From assembly GCF_024666595.1 (NCBI RefSeq), contig NZ_CP088296.1:1860001-1924000 (forward strand): a stretch of DNA of 64,000 nucleotides, in the 5' to 3' direction. Within the stretch, counting starts at the first letter, position 1, and the number at the start of each line of letters is the position of its first letter. The position numbers and the translations under genes were made by a program. A model generated the notes under the pieces. The model did no database searches. It worked only from the letters and a program-made list of their open reading frames with translations, and was not told the origin of the DNA. The stretch is from Sphingomonas sp. J315. Its GTDB lineage: Bacteria > Pseudomonadota > Alphaproteobacteria > Sphingomonadales > Sphingomonadaceae. Shown here in pieces: positions 35,822-45,597 of the stretch.

Positions 35822-36477
35822 CCCGCCCGCAACGCAGCGATATTGTCGGCATAAGCCGACGGGCCGCCCTTGAACGCTGCGGTGCCCGCGACCAGCGCGT
35901 CGGCCCCTGCCGCGATGACGCGCGCGGCGTTCGTGCGATCGACCCCGCCATCGACCTCAAGGTCGATCGACCGGCCGCTGGTGTCGATCTTCGCGCGCAG
36001 CGTCGCGATCTTGGAAAGCTGGCTTTCGATGAACTTCTGCCCGCCGAACCCCGGGTTGACGCTCATCACCAGGATCAGGTCGATCAGGTCCATGACGTGG
36101 TCCACCACGTCCACCGGGGTCGCCGGATTGAGCACCACGCCGGCGCGCTTGCCCAGCGCCTTGATCGTCTGGAGCGTGCGGTGGAGGTGCGGGCCGCTTT
36201 CGGGATGGACCGACAGGCAGTCCGCGCCCGCCTCGGCAAAAGCCTCCAGCATCGGATCGACCGGCGCGATCATCAGATGGACGTCGAACGGCTTGGCGCT
36301 GTGCGGGCGCAGCGCCTTGATGATGGCGGGGCCGATCGTGATGTTGGGGACGAAATGTCCGTCCATCACATCGATATGGATCCAGTCGGCCCCGGCCACG
36401 TCGATCGCGCGCACTTCATCGCCCAATTTGGCGAAATCGGCGGACAGGATGGACGGGGCGATACGGACCGGGTTCAT
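35818..36477 (-). CDS. rpe: Ribulose-phosphate 3-epimerase
   Basis: Rpe interconverts ribulose-5-phosphate and xylulose-5-phosphate. The 219-residue TIM barrel shows [14 protein letters not shown], the metal-binding [40 protein letters not shown] and [12 protein letters not shown], all family landmarks with the catalytic Asp residues intact. It starts at ATG 36477, 23 bases after the rsmB stop, and overlaps the heparinase gene by four bases, so the three are probably one operon. Confidence 0.97.
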   Translation of the reverse strand: MNPVRIAPSILSADFAKLGDEVRAIDVAGADWIHIDVMDGHFVPNITIGPAIIKALRPHSAKPFDVHLMIAPVDPMLEAFAEAGADCLSVHPESGPHLHRTLQTIKALGKRAGVVLNPATPVDVVDHVMDLIDLILVMSVNPGFGGQKFIESQLSKIATLRAKIDTSGRSIDLEVDGGVDRTNAARVIAAGADALVAGTAAFKGGPSAYADNIAALRAG

Positions 36478-36500
36478 GGCCTTCCTTTATCACCTCGAAG

Positions 36501-37793
36501 CTAGGCGGCAACTCGCATCAGGCGCACCATGAAAAACCCGTCGAGCCCGCCTTGTTCCGCGAGCATCCCGGGAAGGGTGCGCAGCCAGCCGCGCGGATGG
36601 GCAGACAACCCCTCGGGCAGTTCGTCGGGCAGGATCGGGTCGATCGCGAATTCCGGATGCTGGGCCAGGAAACGCTCGATCTGCTGTTCGCCCTCTTCGG
36701 GCTCGAGCGAGCAGGTGGCATAGACCAGCAGCCCGCCGGGCCGGACCCAACGCGCGGCACGCGGGAGCAACTGCGCCTGAAGCTCGGCCATCTCGGCGAT
36801 CAGGCGCGGGCGGACACGGTGGAGCACATCGGGGTGACGGCGGAAGATGCCGGTCGCACTGCACGGCGCGTCGAGCAGCACGGCGTCGGCCTCGAACCCC
36901 GGTGCCCACCTCAGAAGATCTGCTGCGACCACGGTGGCGGACAGCCCGGTGCGCTCGAGATTCTCGTGAAGTCGCGCCAGACGACTTTCCGAGACATCGA
37001 CGGCAGTGACGTCCCATCCGGCGGCGGCGAGCTGGAGCGTCTTGCCGCCCGGCGCGGCGCACAGATCGAGCGCGCGGCCTGAACCGCCGCCGATCAGGCG
37101 GGCGGGGAGCGAGGCGGCGATGTCCTGCACCCACCAATGGCCTTCCGCAAAGCCGGGGAGTTCGAGAACGGTCGAGTCGGAGGGCAGGCGATAATGGCCG
37201 GGCCGTAGGCTCGGCGCGTTGGGCCAAGATGCGTCGTGGGCCGGATGCATCGTGAGGTCGAGCGGCGGCGGGGCGGCAATGGCGGCGCAGGCGGCGTCGG
37301 CGACGCGCGCCCCCCAATTGGCGGCGATCCGGGCATAGACATCGCCCGGCAGCGCGGGCGGGTCGGTCAGCACGGCATTCTGGCGCATCAGCGTGCCGAA
37401 CACGCCATGGACCAGCTTGCGCGGACCGCCATCGACCAGCGCCAGCGCGGTGGAGATCGCGGCATGCGGCGGGGTGCCGAGCCGCAGCGCCTGTACCAGC
37501 GCGATCCGCAGCACGAAGCGCGCCTTGGCGTCATCGGGCAGGCGATTGCGCGTGGCGCTGTCGATCAGGTCGTCGAGATCGGTGAGGCGGCGCAGCACTT
37601 CCGCCGCGATGGCGTGCGCCAGACCGCGATCGGAGGGGGCAAGCCCTTGGGTCGAGGTGTCCAGTGCCTGTTCGATCGCAAGGCCGCGACGGAGCACGGC
37701 ATCGAGCAGGCGCAGCGCCGCGCGGCGGGCGGGGGTGCCGGGGGGATCGGCGGGGCGGGGCGGAGGGCGATGACCGGTAGGGCGAGGCATCAC
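36501..37793 (-). CDS. rsmB: RsmB/NOP-family 16S rRNA cytosine-C5 methyltransferase
   Basis: This 430-residue enzyme has the N-terminal NusB-like helical domain (RRAALRLLDAVLRRGLAIEQAL, SDRGLAHAIAAEVLRRL). The methyltransferase domain has LDLCAAPGGKT (242-252), the release cysteine in DAPCSATG (Cys311) and the catalytic cysteine in ATCSLEPEEGE (Cys361). RsmB methylates C967 of 16S rRNA; a NusB-like domain fused to this fold is specific to RsmB. It lies 42 bases after htpX on the same strand. Confidence 0.93.
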   Translation of the reverse strand: MMPRPTGHRPPPRPADPPGTPARRAALRLLDAVLRRGLAIEQALDTSTQGLAPSDRGLAHAIAAEVLRRLTDLDDLIDSATRNRLPDDAKARFVLRIALVQALRLGTPPHAAISTALALVDGGPRKLVHGVFGTLMRQNAVLTDPPALPGDVYARIAANWGARVADAACAAIAAPPPLDLTMHPAHDASWPNAPSLRPGHYRLPSDSTVLELPGFAEGHWWVQDIAASLPARLIGGGSGRALDLCAAPGGKTLQLAAAGWDVTAVDVSESRLARLHENLERTGLSATVVAADLLRWAPGFEADAVLLDAPCSATGIFRRHPDVLHRVRPRLIAEMAELQAQLLPRAARWVRPGGLLVYATCSLEPEEGEQQIERFLAQHPEFAIDPILPDELPEGLSAHPRGWLRTLPGMLAEQGGLDGFFMVRLMRVAA

Positions 37794-37835
37794 CGCCCCC
37801 TACGCCGAATCGCGCGCGGGTTCACCCCCAAAGCA

Positions 37836-38789
37836 TCAGCCGCGCCGGTTCGGGTCGAGCGCGCTTCCGCGACGCGGTGTCGCGCGCACACCCAGTGCAG
37901 ACGGACGCTCGGCGGGGGCAGGGGCAGCGAATGCGTCGAGCGGGGCGCTCTGGCCCATGGTGACCGCGATTTCCTCCAGCGCTGCGATGCGGTTGCCGGT
38001 GTCGGGGTGGGTCGAAAACAGGCTGTCGCCGCCGCGCGCCAGGCCCGGGACGATGTAGAGTTGTGCTGCGGCAGGATTGCGTTCCGCCACCGGGTTCGGC
38101 ACCGCCGCCGCGCCGCGCGCGAGCTTGGCCAGCGCCGAGGCGAGCGCGCGCGGGTTGCCCGAAATCTCCGCGCCGCCGCGATCCGCGCCATATTCGCGGG
38201 TGCGGCTGATCGCCATCTGGACGATCATCGCGGCGAACGGCGCGACGATCACCGCAAGAATGGTAGCGAGGAACGCGCCGCGGTTGTCGTCGCCGCCGCG
38301 AAAGAACAGGCCGAAATTGGCGAGCATCGAAATCGCGCCGGCGATCGTCGCGACCATTGTCATGATCAGCGTGTCGCGGTTGCGGACATGCGCCAGCTCA
38401 TGCGCCATAACGCCCGCAATCTCCTCACGGTTGAGGATGTTGAGCAGGCCGGTGGTCGCCGCAACCGCCGCATTCTCGGGATTGCGCCCGGTGGCAAAGG
38501 CGTTGGGGTGGGGCGAATCGATGATGTACACCTTGGGCATCGGCAGCTGCGCGCGCTGGGCAAGTCCGGCGACCAGATTGTAGAATTCGGGCGCGGATGC
38601 ACCGTCCACCTGACGCGCGCCGTGCATCTTCAGCACGATCTTGTCGGCATTCCAGTAGGTGAAGAGGTTCATCCCCACCGCGACCTGCAGCGCGATGATC
38701 ATGCCCCCGCGTCCGCCAATGGTGAAGCCCAAAGCCATGAACAGCGCCGTCAGCGCCGCCAGCAGCATCGTCGTCTTGAAACCGTTCAC
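37836..38789 (-). CDS. htpX: Membrane zinc protease HtpX
   Basis: HtpX is an inner-membrane M48 metalloprotease that removes misfolded membrane proteins. The 317-residue protein has two N-terminal helices ([38 protein letters not shown]). The zinc motif HELAH is at 130-134, two further helices follow, and [19 protein letters not shown] supplies the third ligand Glu. A proline/alanine-rich tail of ~40 residues extends beyond the usual end. It heads the leftward series to rsmB and is divergent from the SDHAF4-like gene. Confidence 0.95.
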   Translation of the reverse strand: MNGFKTTMLLAALTALFMALGFTIGGRGGMIIALQVAVGMNLFTYWNADKIVLKMHGARQVDGASAPEFYNLVAGLAQRAQLPMPKVYIIDSPHPNAFATGRNPENAAVAATTGLLNILNREEIAGVMAHELAHVRNRDTLIMTMVATIAGAISMLANFGLFFRGGDDNRGAFLATILAVIVAPFAAMIVQMAISRTREYGADRGGAEISGNPRALASALAKLARGAAAVPNPVAERNPAAAQLYIVPGLARGGDSLFSTHPDTGNRIAALEEIAVTMGQSAPLDAFAAPAPAERPSALGVRATPRRGSALDPNRRG

Positions 38790-38855
38790 TTGGATTCGAT
38801 CCTTTCAGACCCCAATGTGGGGGCTGCAATCCGCGCGTCAATCTGAGGACCGATC

Positions 38856-39017
38856 ATGGGCAAGCGCCCCCCGCATGTGAAGCCGCCCGTATATCTGTCG
38901 AAGAGCCCCCCGCTGCCAAAGCCTGAGACCGGGAAGAAGGCGGAGACCGATCCGCTGGGCAATGATCCCACCCGCTATGGCGACTGGGAGCTGAAGGGCA
39001 TCGCGGTCGATTTCTGA
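38856..39017 (+). CDS. DUF1674/SDHAF4-like small protein
   Basis: This 53-residue gene starts MGKRPPHVKPPVYL and ends DPLGNDPTRYGDWELKGIAVDF. The C-terminal NPTRYGDWE-x-KG-x-x-x-DF signature defines the DUF1674 family, whose eukaryotic member SDHAF4 is an assembly factor for flavinylated succinate dehydrogenase. The first half is proline- and lysine-rich and probably disordered. It lies in the gap between divergent htpX and the AsmA-like gene, next to rsmB as in other alphaproteobacteria. Function in bacteria is inferred from the mitochondrial homologue. Confidence 0.9.
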   Translation: MGKRPPHVKPPVYLSKSPPLPKPETGKKAETDPLGNDPTRYGDWELKGIAVDF

Positions 39018-39059
39018 ACCGGCTGCGGAACGAAAGCAGGGACGGCGCGTCCTGCGCCG

Positions 39060-40899
39060 ATGACCGCCCCAACCCGTACCCTGATGATCCGGATCGCCAT
39101 CGGCATCGCCGTGGCGATCTTGTTGCTGTTGCTCGCGCTGGCGATGATGCCCTGGGGCGCGTTCAAGGGCCGGGCTGAGCGCGCGTTGTCCGACCGGTTC
39201 GATGCGCCGGTGACGATCGGCGCGATCGAGCGGCGCGGACTGTTTTCCTTCGCGCCATTGCTCGACATTCGCGACCTGCGCATCGCTCAGCCGGCCTGGG
39301 CCGGGACGGGGGAGATGGTGCGGGTCGAGCGCGTCACCGTGCGCCTTCCGGTGCTCCCGATCCTGATCGGGCGATTCGCGCCCGAGCCGGTCGAGGCGGC
39401 GAATGGCCGGATCATGCTGGTTCGCGCGCAGGACGGCCGCAAGAATTGGGACCGCAGGCCCGAGCGCGGCAGCGGCGGGGGGGAGCGGGCTCGACCGGTT
39501 GGCGGTGCGCAACCTGATCCTCGATTACCGCGACGCGCTCAAGGATCGGCGCGCGTCGGTGCGGATCGACTCGGACACCGCGGGGTTCCGCGCTTCCGGC
39601 ACCGGCGCGCTCGCCACGGAGCAGGTGAGCATCGAGGTGCGCGGCGCGCCGGTCGCCGGGCGCGCGCGCTGGCCGTTCCGCGCGCGGATTGCCGGGCCGA
39701 CCACGCGGATCGCGGTGCAGGGCGCGATGGCGGCGCCGTTCAACACGCGCGACATGGCGTTCGACATTGCGACACGGGGCGCCGACCTGCTCGATATCGA
39801 TCGGGTGATCGAGGCAGGGCTGTTCGGGACCCAGCCGGTCGCGCTGGCCGGACGCGTGTCGCGCAAGGGCGATCAGTGGCGGATCGAGCGACTGGCCGGG
39901 ACGATCGGCGGCTCCCGCCTGTCGAATGCGATCGCTACGGTGGACAAGAGCAAGCCAGGGCGTACGCGGATCGAGGGCGATGTCGTGCTGGCGAGCCTGG
40001 CGTTCGACGATCTTGCCAATGACCGCGGGCTTGCCATCGCGGCGGCGCGGCGCGCGCGGCTGGGCGACCGGCTGGTCCCGGCGACCGCAATCGACCTGAA
40101 GAGCGTGAGCGATGTCGATGGCGTGCTCCGGGTTCGCGCCGACCGGATCGTCGGCACGCCGGGCTTCAGGTCGGCCGAGGGGGTGCTGACGCTCGACAAT
40201 GCGCGATTGACCGTCGATCCGTTCGCGATGGGGATGACACCCGGCAGCCTGAGCGGACGGGTGGTGATCGATCAGCGTGACGGCAAGCCGCAACCCAGCT
40301 TGACGCTCGACCTGCGGCTGCACGGCAGCAGGATCGCCGCGCTGGCGGGGGATGGTGTGCTCGATGCCCCGTTGCAGGGCCGCGCGCGGTTGACCGGCGC
40401 GGGCAAGACGATCCGCGATGCGATCGGGCGGTCCAGCGGCAGCGTCGCGCTGGTCGGTGGATCGGGTCGGATTCCGGCGAACATCGCTTCCTATCTGGGA
40501 CTGGATGTCGGGCGCGGCGCGCTGGTCGGGGACGAGAGGGTCGCGGCACTGCGCTGCATGATCCTTAGGCTGGACGTGAAGAATGGAACCGGGCGGATGA
40601 ATCCGTTCCTGATCGACACGTCGCGCGGCCAGTCGCGCTTTACCGGCACGGTGGACCTGCCGGACGAGCGGTTGGCGCTGGCGATGACCGGGTCGCCCAA
40701 GAAGGAAAGCCTGTTGCGGCTGACCAAGCCGGTGCCGGTGTCGGGGACGATCAAGGCGCCTGTGATGCGCCTGCCCGAAGGTGCGAAGCCCAATGTCGGC
40801 GGGGTGCTCAAGCTGCTGGGCGACGCGATCGCCGGGGACCGCCCGCCGCTGGCGACCGATGCCGATTGCAATGCACTGGCGGCGAAGGCGCTGCGCTAG
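39060..40899 (+). CDS. AsmA-family inner-membrane-anchored protein, broken by one extra G
   Basis: Corrected length is 612 residues. A single N-terminal anchor (RIAIGIAVAILLLLLALAMMPWGAF) precedes FKGRAERALSDRFDAPVTIGAIERRGLFSFAPLLDIRDLRI, the standard AsmA opening. Long beta-rich repeats follow, then VGGSGRIPANIASYLGLDVGRG, the family's C-terminal block. AsmA-like proteins are thought to carry phospholipid across the periplasm. The break is at seven G (39477-39483); six would join GRKNWDRRPERGSGG to SGLDRLAVRNLILDYRDAL. The gene converges on the DUF1697 gene, overlapping by four bases at the stops. Confidence 0.85.
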
Positions 40900-41426
40900 A
40901 GCGCGTCGCGAATCTTGAGGACGGTATTCCAGTTGCGGGCGGTCGTAACCGGGTCGCGCGTCGCTTTTCCTAAGGGCGCGTGGAGCATCGAGCGCGCCTG
41001 ACCTTCCGGGAAGTCGATGTAAAGTTCACGATCGATCGCCTGCGCGCGTTCGGGGCCGTCATAGTCGGCCATCAGCGCGGCGACCGCGTCGCCATCGACC
41101 GGTTTTCGGTGGAAGGTGACGACCAGGAAGCTGGGACGGTCTCGCGCGGCATCGGGAAAAGGGTTGGTAGCGACCACGGCAGCCATGTCTTCAGGCGTGC
41201 GGACGAAGATTTCGGATTTGAGGCCGGTTTGCTTCTCAAGTTCATCGTGGATTTGCGCTTCGAGCGCTTCGGCCTTCGCCCCGGGAGCGGTAAAGACGAC
41301 ATTACCCGAGGCGAGCAGGATCTTGACGTCAGTGAAGCCCAACCCCTCGACCACCGCCTTCAACTCGGCCGATTTGAGCTGACGCTTGCCGAGGTTGATC
41401 CCCCGCAGCAGCGCCGCCCATCTCAT
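40896..41426 (-). CDS. DUF1697 family protein
   Basis: This 176-residue cytoplasmic protein begins [44 protein letters not shown], the clear hallmark of the DUF1697 family. It ends FPEGQARSMLHAPLGKATRDPVTTARNWNTVLKI, also typical. Function of the family is not established. I chose ATG at 41426, which overlaps the gpsA stop by four bases (ATGA), so the leftward series tsaD-gpsA-DUF1697 is probably one operon. Confidence 0.92.
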   Translation of the reverse strand: MRWAALLRGINLGKRQLKSAELKAVVEGLGFTDVKILLASGNVVFTAPGAKAEALEAQIHDELEKQTGLKSEIFVRTPEDMAAVVATNPFPDAARDRPSFLVVTFHRKPVDGDAVAALMADYDGPERAQAIDRELYIDFPEGQARSMLHAPLGKATRDPVTTARNWNTVLKIRDAL

Positions 41427-42400
41427 GCGGCTTCCCCGCGCGTCGGGCGGGCGAGCAGCGCGTCGACCACTGCGCGTACCGGGGTGCCTTCGAGCAGGGC
41501 GCAGACCGCTTCGGTTACCGGCATCTCGACCCCGGCGGCGCGTGCCGCTTCGCGCAGCACCGGGGCGGTGGCGGCGCCTTCGGCTACGGTACGGCGGTCG
41601 GCGAGCAGCTCCGACGCCGCCTTGCCCTGACCCAGCCCGACGCCGAGCGAGAAGTTGCGCGAATTGGTCGAGGAGCAGGTGAGAACCAGGTCGCCCAAGC
41701 CCGACAGCCCCGCCAGCGTCTCTGGCCGCCCGCCGCGCGCGACGCCGAAACGGGTCATCTCGGCAAAGCCGCGCGCGATCAGGGCGGCGCGGGCGTTGAG
41801 GCCCAGCCCCGCACCCTCGACCACGCCGCATGCGATGGCGAGGACGTTCTTGACAGCGCCGCCAATCTCCGCGCCGGTGACGTCGGACGAGCCATAGGTG
41901 CGGAAGGTCGGCCCGCCGAGCCGCTCGGCCAGCGCGTCGCGCAGGGCAGCGTCCTCGCACGCCAGCGTGACGGCGGTGGGCAGCCCCTTTGCCACCTCAT
42001 GCGCAAAGGTGGGGCCGGAGAGGACCGCGACCGGCGCTTCCGGGTGCAGCTCGCGCGCGATTTCCGCGACCAGCTTCTGCGTCCCCGCCTCGATCCCCTT
42101 TGCGCAGAGCACCAGCGGGCGGTTGCCGGCTGGAAGCTGCGACAGGACCGAGCGGAGGAACTGCGCCGGGACGACCACAAGCAGGGCGTCGCTATCGGCA
42201 AGTGCGGCAAGGTCGCTGGTCGCATGGATCGACGGGGAGAGGGGGACACCGGCGAGGAACAGCGCATTCTCATGGGCCGCGTTCACTGACGTCACGACGT
42301 CATCCTCACGCGCCCACAACATCACCGGCTCACCGCCGCGCGCTGCCACCTGAGCGAGAGCGGTGCCCCATGCGCCGCCACCGAGCACACCGATCTTCAT
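41423..42400 (-). CDS. gpsA: Glycerol-3-phosphate dehydrogenase [NAD(P)+]
   Basis: GpsA reduces dihydroxyacetone phosphate to sn-glycerol-3-phosphate for phospholipids. The 325-residue protein starts [19 protein letters not shown] (nucleotide-binding G-x-G-x-x-G from residue 7). It has [19 protein letters not shown], the catalytic Lys in [14 protein letters not shown], and [23 protein letters not shown]. Its start overlaps the tsaD stop (ATGA) and its stop overlaps DUF1697. The tsaD-gpsA adjacency is common in Alphaproteobacteria. Confidence 0.97.
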   Translation of the reverse strand: MKIGVLGGGAWGTALAQVAARGGEPVMLWAREDDVVTSVNAAHENALFLAGVPLSPSIHATSDLAALADSDALLVVVPAQFLRSVLSQLPAGNRPLVLCAKGIEAGTQKLVAEIARELHPEAPVAVLSGPTFAHEVAKGLPTAVTLACEDAALRDALAERLGGPTFRTYGSSDVTGAEIGGAVKNVLAIACGVVEGAGLGLNARAALIARGFAEMTRFGVARGGRPETLAGLSGLGDLVLTCSSTNSRNFSLGVGLGQGKAASELLADRRTVAEGAATAPVLREAARAAGVEMPVTEAVCALLEGTPVRAVVDALLARPTRGEAA

Positions 42401-43422
42401 GCCTTCACCCCCGCTCCACGCACCTTCTCCGCGTCCGGGTCGAGCGGCCAGCGCGGGCGCGCGGGCACGTCGAGCGGGTCGCTGTATCCGGCGGCGAAGC
42501 GCTCCGCCCCGGCCCAGGCGATCATGGCCGCATTGTCGGTGCAGAGCCAGAGTGGCGGCGCGACGAAGCGCAGGCCATGTTCGGTCGCGAGCGTCTCAAG
42601 CGCTGCGCGCACCGACGCGTTGGCGGCGACTCCGCCCGCGACGACCAGAGCGGTCGCGCCCATCGCCTTGCCCAGCGCGATGCGGGTGCGATCGACCAGG
42701 CAATCGACCACCGCCTGCTGGAACGATGCGGCGAGGTCGGCGGGATCGAACTTGCCGACTTTGCGCGCGACGTCGCTCTTGAGGCCCGCGAAGGAGAAGT
42801 GCGGCTCGCCCGATCCGACCAGCGGGCGGGGCAGCGGGACCGCGCGCGGATCGCCATACTTCGCCGCCGCCTCGACCGCGGGGCCACCGGGGAAGCCGAG
42901 GCCAAGCAGCTTGGCGGTCTTGTCGAACGCCTCACCCGCCGCATCGTCGATCGTGGTGGCGAGGCGGCGATAGGCGCCGACTCCCTCGACCAGCAGCAGC
43001 TGGCAATGCCCGCCCGACACGAGCAGGAGCAGATAAGGGAAGGCGAGATCGGGGTCGGTCAGGCGGGGGGACAGGGCGTGGCCCTCGAGATGATTGACCG
43101 CGACCAGCGGCTTGCCCGCCGCGTGCGCCAGCGCCTTGCCGGTAACGAGGCCGACCATCACCCCGCCGATCAGTCCTGGCCCGGCGGTCGCCGCGACCGC
43201 ATCGACATCGGCGAGCGTGACGCCCGCCTCTTCGAACGCGGCGGCGATCAGCGGCTCGAGCGCCTCGACATGCGCGCGCGCGGCAATTTCGGGGACCACG
43301 CCGCCGAACGGCCGATGCGCCTCGTCCTGCCGGGCAAGGCGGTGAGAGAGGATGCGGCGGTCCGTGGTCACCAGCGCGGCGGCGGTTTCGTCACAACTCG
43401 ATTCGAGGCCGAGGATCAGCAT
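42397..43422 (-). CDS. tsaD: tRNA N6-adenosine threonylcarbamoyltransferase TsaD
   Basis: TsaD transfers threonylcarbamoyl to A37 of ANN-decoding tRNAs. The 341-residue protein has [16 protein letters not shown], the metal-binding pair His111/His115 in [55 protein letters not shown] and [16 protein letters not shown]. All are standard. It begins the leftward tsaD-gpsA-DUF1697 group. In many relatives hemC is the divergent neighbour; here a GFA protein lies upstream instead. Confidence 0.97.
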   Translation of the reverse strand: MLILGLESSCDETAAALVTTDRRILSHRLARQDEAHRPFGGVVPEIAARAHVEALEPLIAAAFEEAGVTLADVDAVAATAGPGLIGGVMVGLVTGKALAHAAGKPLVAVNHLEGHALSPRLTDPDLAFPYLLLLVSGGHCQLLLVEGVGAYRRLATTIDDAAGEAFDKTAKLLGLGFPGGPAVEAAAKYGDPRAVPLPRPLVGSGEPHFSFAGLKSDVARKVGKFDPADLAASFQQAVVDCLVDRTRIALGKAMGATALVVAGGVAANASVRAALETLATEHGLRFVAPPLWLCTDNAAMIAWAGAERFAAGYSDPLDVPARPRWPLDPDAEKVRGAGVKA

Positions 43423-43463
43423 CGCGCCGATCTAGGGAGTCGCGGAGCAATTGTCGAAGGGGG

Positions 43464-43892
43464 CTAGGAAGTCGCGATTCCTGCCTTTGCCATCACCTCC
43501 GCGCCGGTCAGCCGCTCATGGTCCCCGGCAAAGGCATAGCCGGCGGGCTGCTCATCGACGAAAATCTCTTCGGTGAGCGGAAAGGCGTCGACACCCTCGA
43601 ACAAACCCGCGCCGAACGAATACCCGTCCTTCGGCGCATAATAGTAGAAAAGATGCGTCCCGCAGTTGCGGCAAAAGCCGCGCTCCGCCCAGTCGGACGA
43701 ATGATAGCGGACAATGTGTTCAGCGCCATCGATCTGCGGATCGGTGACCAGCCGCAGCGATAGTAAAGGCCCGCCGCCCCAGCGCCTGCACATGCTGCAA
43801 TGGCATGCCTCAATCACCGGCGCGGGGGCGGCAATCCGCACCCGCACCGCGCCGCACAGGCAATGTCCGTCGAGTTGCTTTGCGTCTGACAT
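43464..43892 (-). CDS. GFA family (CENP-V/glutathione-dependent formaldehyde-activating-like) protein
   Basis: This 142-residue protein has the zinc-binding pattern of the GFA family: GHCLCGAV, ACHCSMCRRW and FCRNCGTHLFY. These give the usual seven cysteines for two zinc sites. Founding members were thought to couple formaldehyde to glutathione, but most GFA proteins have no proven reaction. I chose ATG at 43892, which directly precedes SDAKQLDGHCLCG. It is 41 bases upstream of tsaD on the same strand. Confidence 0.9.
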   Translation of the reverse strand: MSDAKQLDGHCLCGAVRVRIAAPAPVIEACHCSMCRRWGGGPLLSLRLVTDPQIDGAEHIVRYHSSDWAERGFCRNCGTHLFYYYAPKDGYSFGAGLFEGVDAFPLTEEIFVDEQPAGYAFAGDHERLTGAEVMAKAGIATS

Positions 43893-43941
43893 CGCGCACC
43901 TCCGTCGCATGGGATAGCGCGCTGCGATGCAGGCGGATAGT

Positions 43942-44484
43942 TCAGCTGTGCGTCGACAGCACCTCCGCCACCCGCGCCTCCGACCGGGCATGGAGCGCCC
44001 AGAAGTCGCGAACGGGGTCGCCGGCCAACAGCCCTTGCAGCACTGCAAAGTGGGCGTGCCAGCCGCCCCCGAAATTGGCCATCGGCGCGGGGCCGGTGAT
44101 GCCGCTGTGAGTGAGGATCAGGCGAGTCTTGTCCGCCCCGTCGGCGAACAGTTCGAACCGGGCGGTTCCTTCCTTCCCTTCATCCCAGCTGATCGCGAAG
44201 ACATGTGGCGGATCATATTCGACCACCCGCTCGCACCCGACCGCGCCTTTCCATTTGGCGTATTCCTCCGGATAGGGAACGTCATCGGTCGACAGTTCGT
44301 CATGGTCGAATACCAGATCCACTTCGCCGCCCCGCCGCGCATCGGTGCCGCCCGCGAACCACCGGCGGCGTAGATCGGCGTCGACCAGGTAGCGCCACAC
44401 CGTCGCGGGCGGTGCGTCGAGGATGCGGACCATGCGAATCGTATCGGGCGCGAGGCGTTCGAGGTCGGGCATCGTGGCGGTCAT
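43942..44484 (-). CDS. SRPBCC (AHSA1-like) domain protein
   Basis: This 180-residue protein has the Bet-v1-like START fold of the AHSA1/YndB family: RMVRILDAPPATVWRYLVDADLRRRWFAGG, VVEYDPPHVFAISWDE and GGWHAHFAVLQGLLAGDP. Such proteins bind hydrophobic ligands. ATG at 44484 overlaps the stop of the ArsR-type regulator (44481), the usual two-gene arrangement in which the repressor precedes an SRPBCC gene. The ligand is unknown. Confidence 0.88.
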   Translation of the reverse strand: MTATMPDLERLAPDTIRMVRILDAPPATVWRYLVDADLRRRWFAGGTDARRGGEVDLVFDHDELSTDDVPYPEEYAKWKGAVGCERVVEYDPPHVFAISWDEGKEGTARFELFADGADKTRLILTHSGITGPAPMANFGGGWHAHFAVLQGLLAGDPVRDFWALHARSEARVAEVLSTHS

Positions 44485-44813
44485 GGCGTGTCTCCCTTGG
44501 GAAGGTCGGCGAGCAGGATTTCGAGCTGGTCGAGGCGCGCGTTCCAGAAGTCTGCCCATTGCTGCAGCCACTGGTTCGCTTCGGCGAGCGGCGCAGGATT
44601 GAGCGCGCAGCGATGCGTGCGGCCATCGCGGCGGCGCACAACCAGGCCAGCGCGTTCGAGCACCTGAACATGCTTCGACGCCCCGGCGAGGGTCATCGCA
44701 TAAGGCTGCGCAAGTTCGCCGATGCTCTTTTCGCCTTGGGCGAGTGTGGCGAGCATCCCGCGCCGTGTGGGATCGGCGAGGGCGTGAAATGTGGCATCGA
44801 GTCGTTCAACCAT
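44481..44813 (-). CDS. ArsR/SmtB-family transcriptional regulator
   Basis: This 110-residue winged-helix protein starts ERLDATFHALADPTRRGMLATLAQGEKSIGELAQPY. The recognition helix is in MTLAGASKHVQVLERAGLVVRRRDGRTHRCAL. It lacks the metal-binding ELCVCDL motif of ArsR, so it belongs to the group sensing other signals, usually paired with SRPBCC proteins as here (ATGA overlap). Autoregulation is likely; the plausible operator lies in the 44-base gap to the MBL-fold gene. Confidence 0.9.
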   Translation of the reverse strand: MVERLDATFHALADPTRRGMLATLAQGEKSIGELAQPYAMTLAGASKHVQVLERAGLVVRRRDGRTHRCALNPAPLAEANQWLQQWADFWNARLDQLEILLADLPKGDTP

Positions 44814-44857
44814 TTGGTTGAATTACACGGTCGCCCTGGGACTGTCAACCGACCGGT

Positions 44858-45529
44858 TTAGCTTTGCGCCATCGCGCGATCCGATACGAACGGGTTGGTC
44901 TTGCGTTCCTGCCCGAAGCTGCTCGGCTGGCCATGGCCCGGGACGAACACCGTGTCGTCACCGAGCGGCCACAGCTTGGTGGTAATCGCGTCGAGCAGGT
45001 CCTGATGATTGCCCATCGGGAAGTCGGTGCGGCCGATCGATCCCTGAAAGATCACGTCGCCGACGATGGCGAGCTTCGACGGCGCATGGTGGAACACGAC
45101 ATGCCCCGGGGTGTGGCCGGGGCAGTGATAGACGTCGAGCGTCAGGTCGCCGACCGTGACGGTGTCCCCATCGACCAGCCAGCGATCGGGCTCAAACGGT
45201 TTGCCGTCGATGCCATATTTGCGGCCATCATCGTCGAGCCGGCTGATCCAGAAGCGGTCGGCCTCATGCGGCCCCTCGATCGGCACGCCCAGCTCCTTGG
45301 CTAGCATGCCCGCCTGGCCGCAATGGTCGATATGGCCATGGGTAATCAGCAATTTTTCGATGGTGACGCTATGCTGCGCTGCCGCCGCCTTGAGCAGATG
45401 CAGGTCGCCGCCCGGATCGGTGAACGCACCACGCATGGTGCGGGTGCACCAGAGCAGGGTCGAATTCTGCTGGAGCGGAGTGACGGGGACGATCGCGGCG
45501 CGCAGTGGGGGCGTGGGGGTGGTGGACAT
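44858..45529 (-). CDS. MBL-fold hydrolase (glyoxalase II-like)
   Basis: This 223-residue protein has the metallo-beta-lactamase fold with THGHIDHCG (ligands His64, His66, Asp68, His69), HCPGHTPGHVVF, VGDVIFQGSIGRTD and VFVPGHGQPSSFG. It resembles the YcbL-type short glyoxalase II group, which hydrolyses S-lactoylglutathione or related thioesters, and lacks the C-terminal substrate domain of full GloB. It is divergent from pabBC with a 68-base gap. Exact substrate is not known. Confidence 0.9.
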   Translation of the reverse strand: MSTTPTPPLRAAIVPVTPLQQNSTLLWCTRTMRGAFTDPGGDLHLLKAAAAQHSVTIEKLLITHGHIDHCGQAGMLAKELGVPIEGPHEADRFWISRLDDDGRKYGIDGKPFEPDRWLVDGDTVTVGDLTLDVYHCPGHTPGHVVFHHAPSKLAIVGDVIFQGSIGRTDFPMGNHQDLLDAITTKLWPLGDDTVFVPGHGQPSSFGQERKTNPFVSDRAMAQS

Positions 45530-45597
45530 GGCTGTTGCAGATAGTCTGCCCCCGATCGTGCAGCAACAGAGGCTTGCGGGCAGACGTTTAGCGCTTC

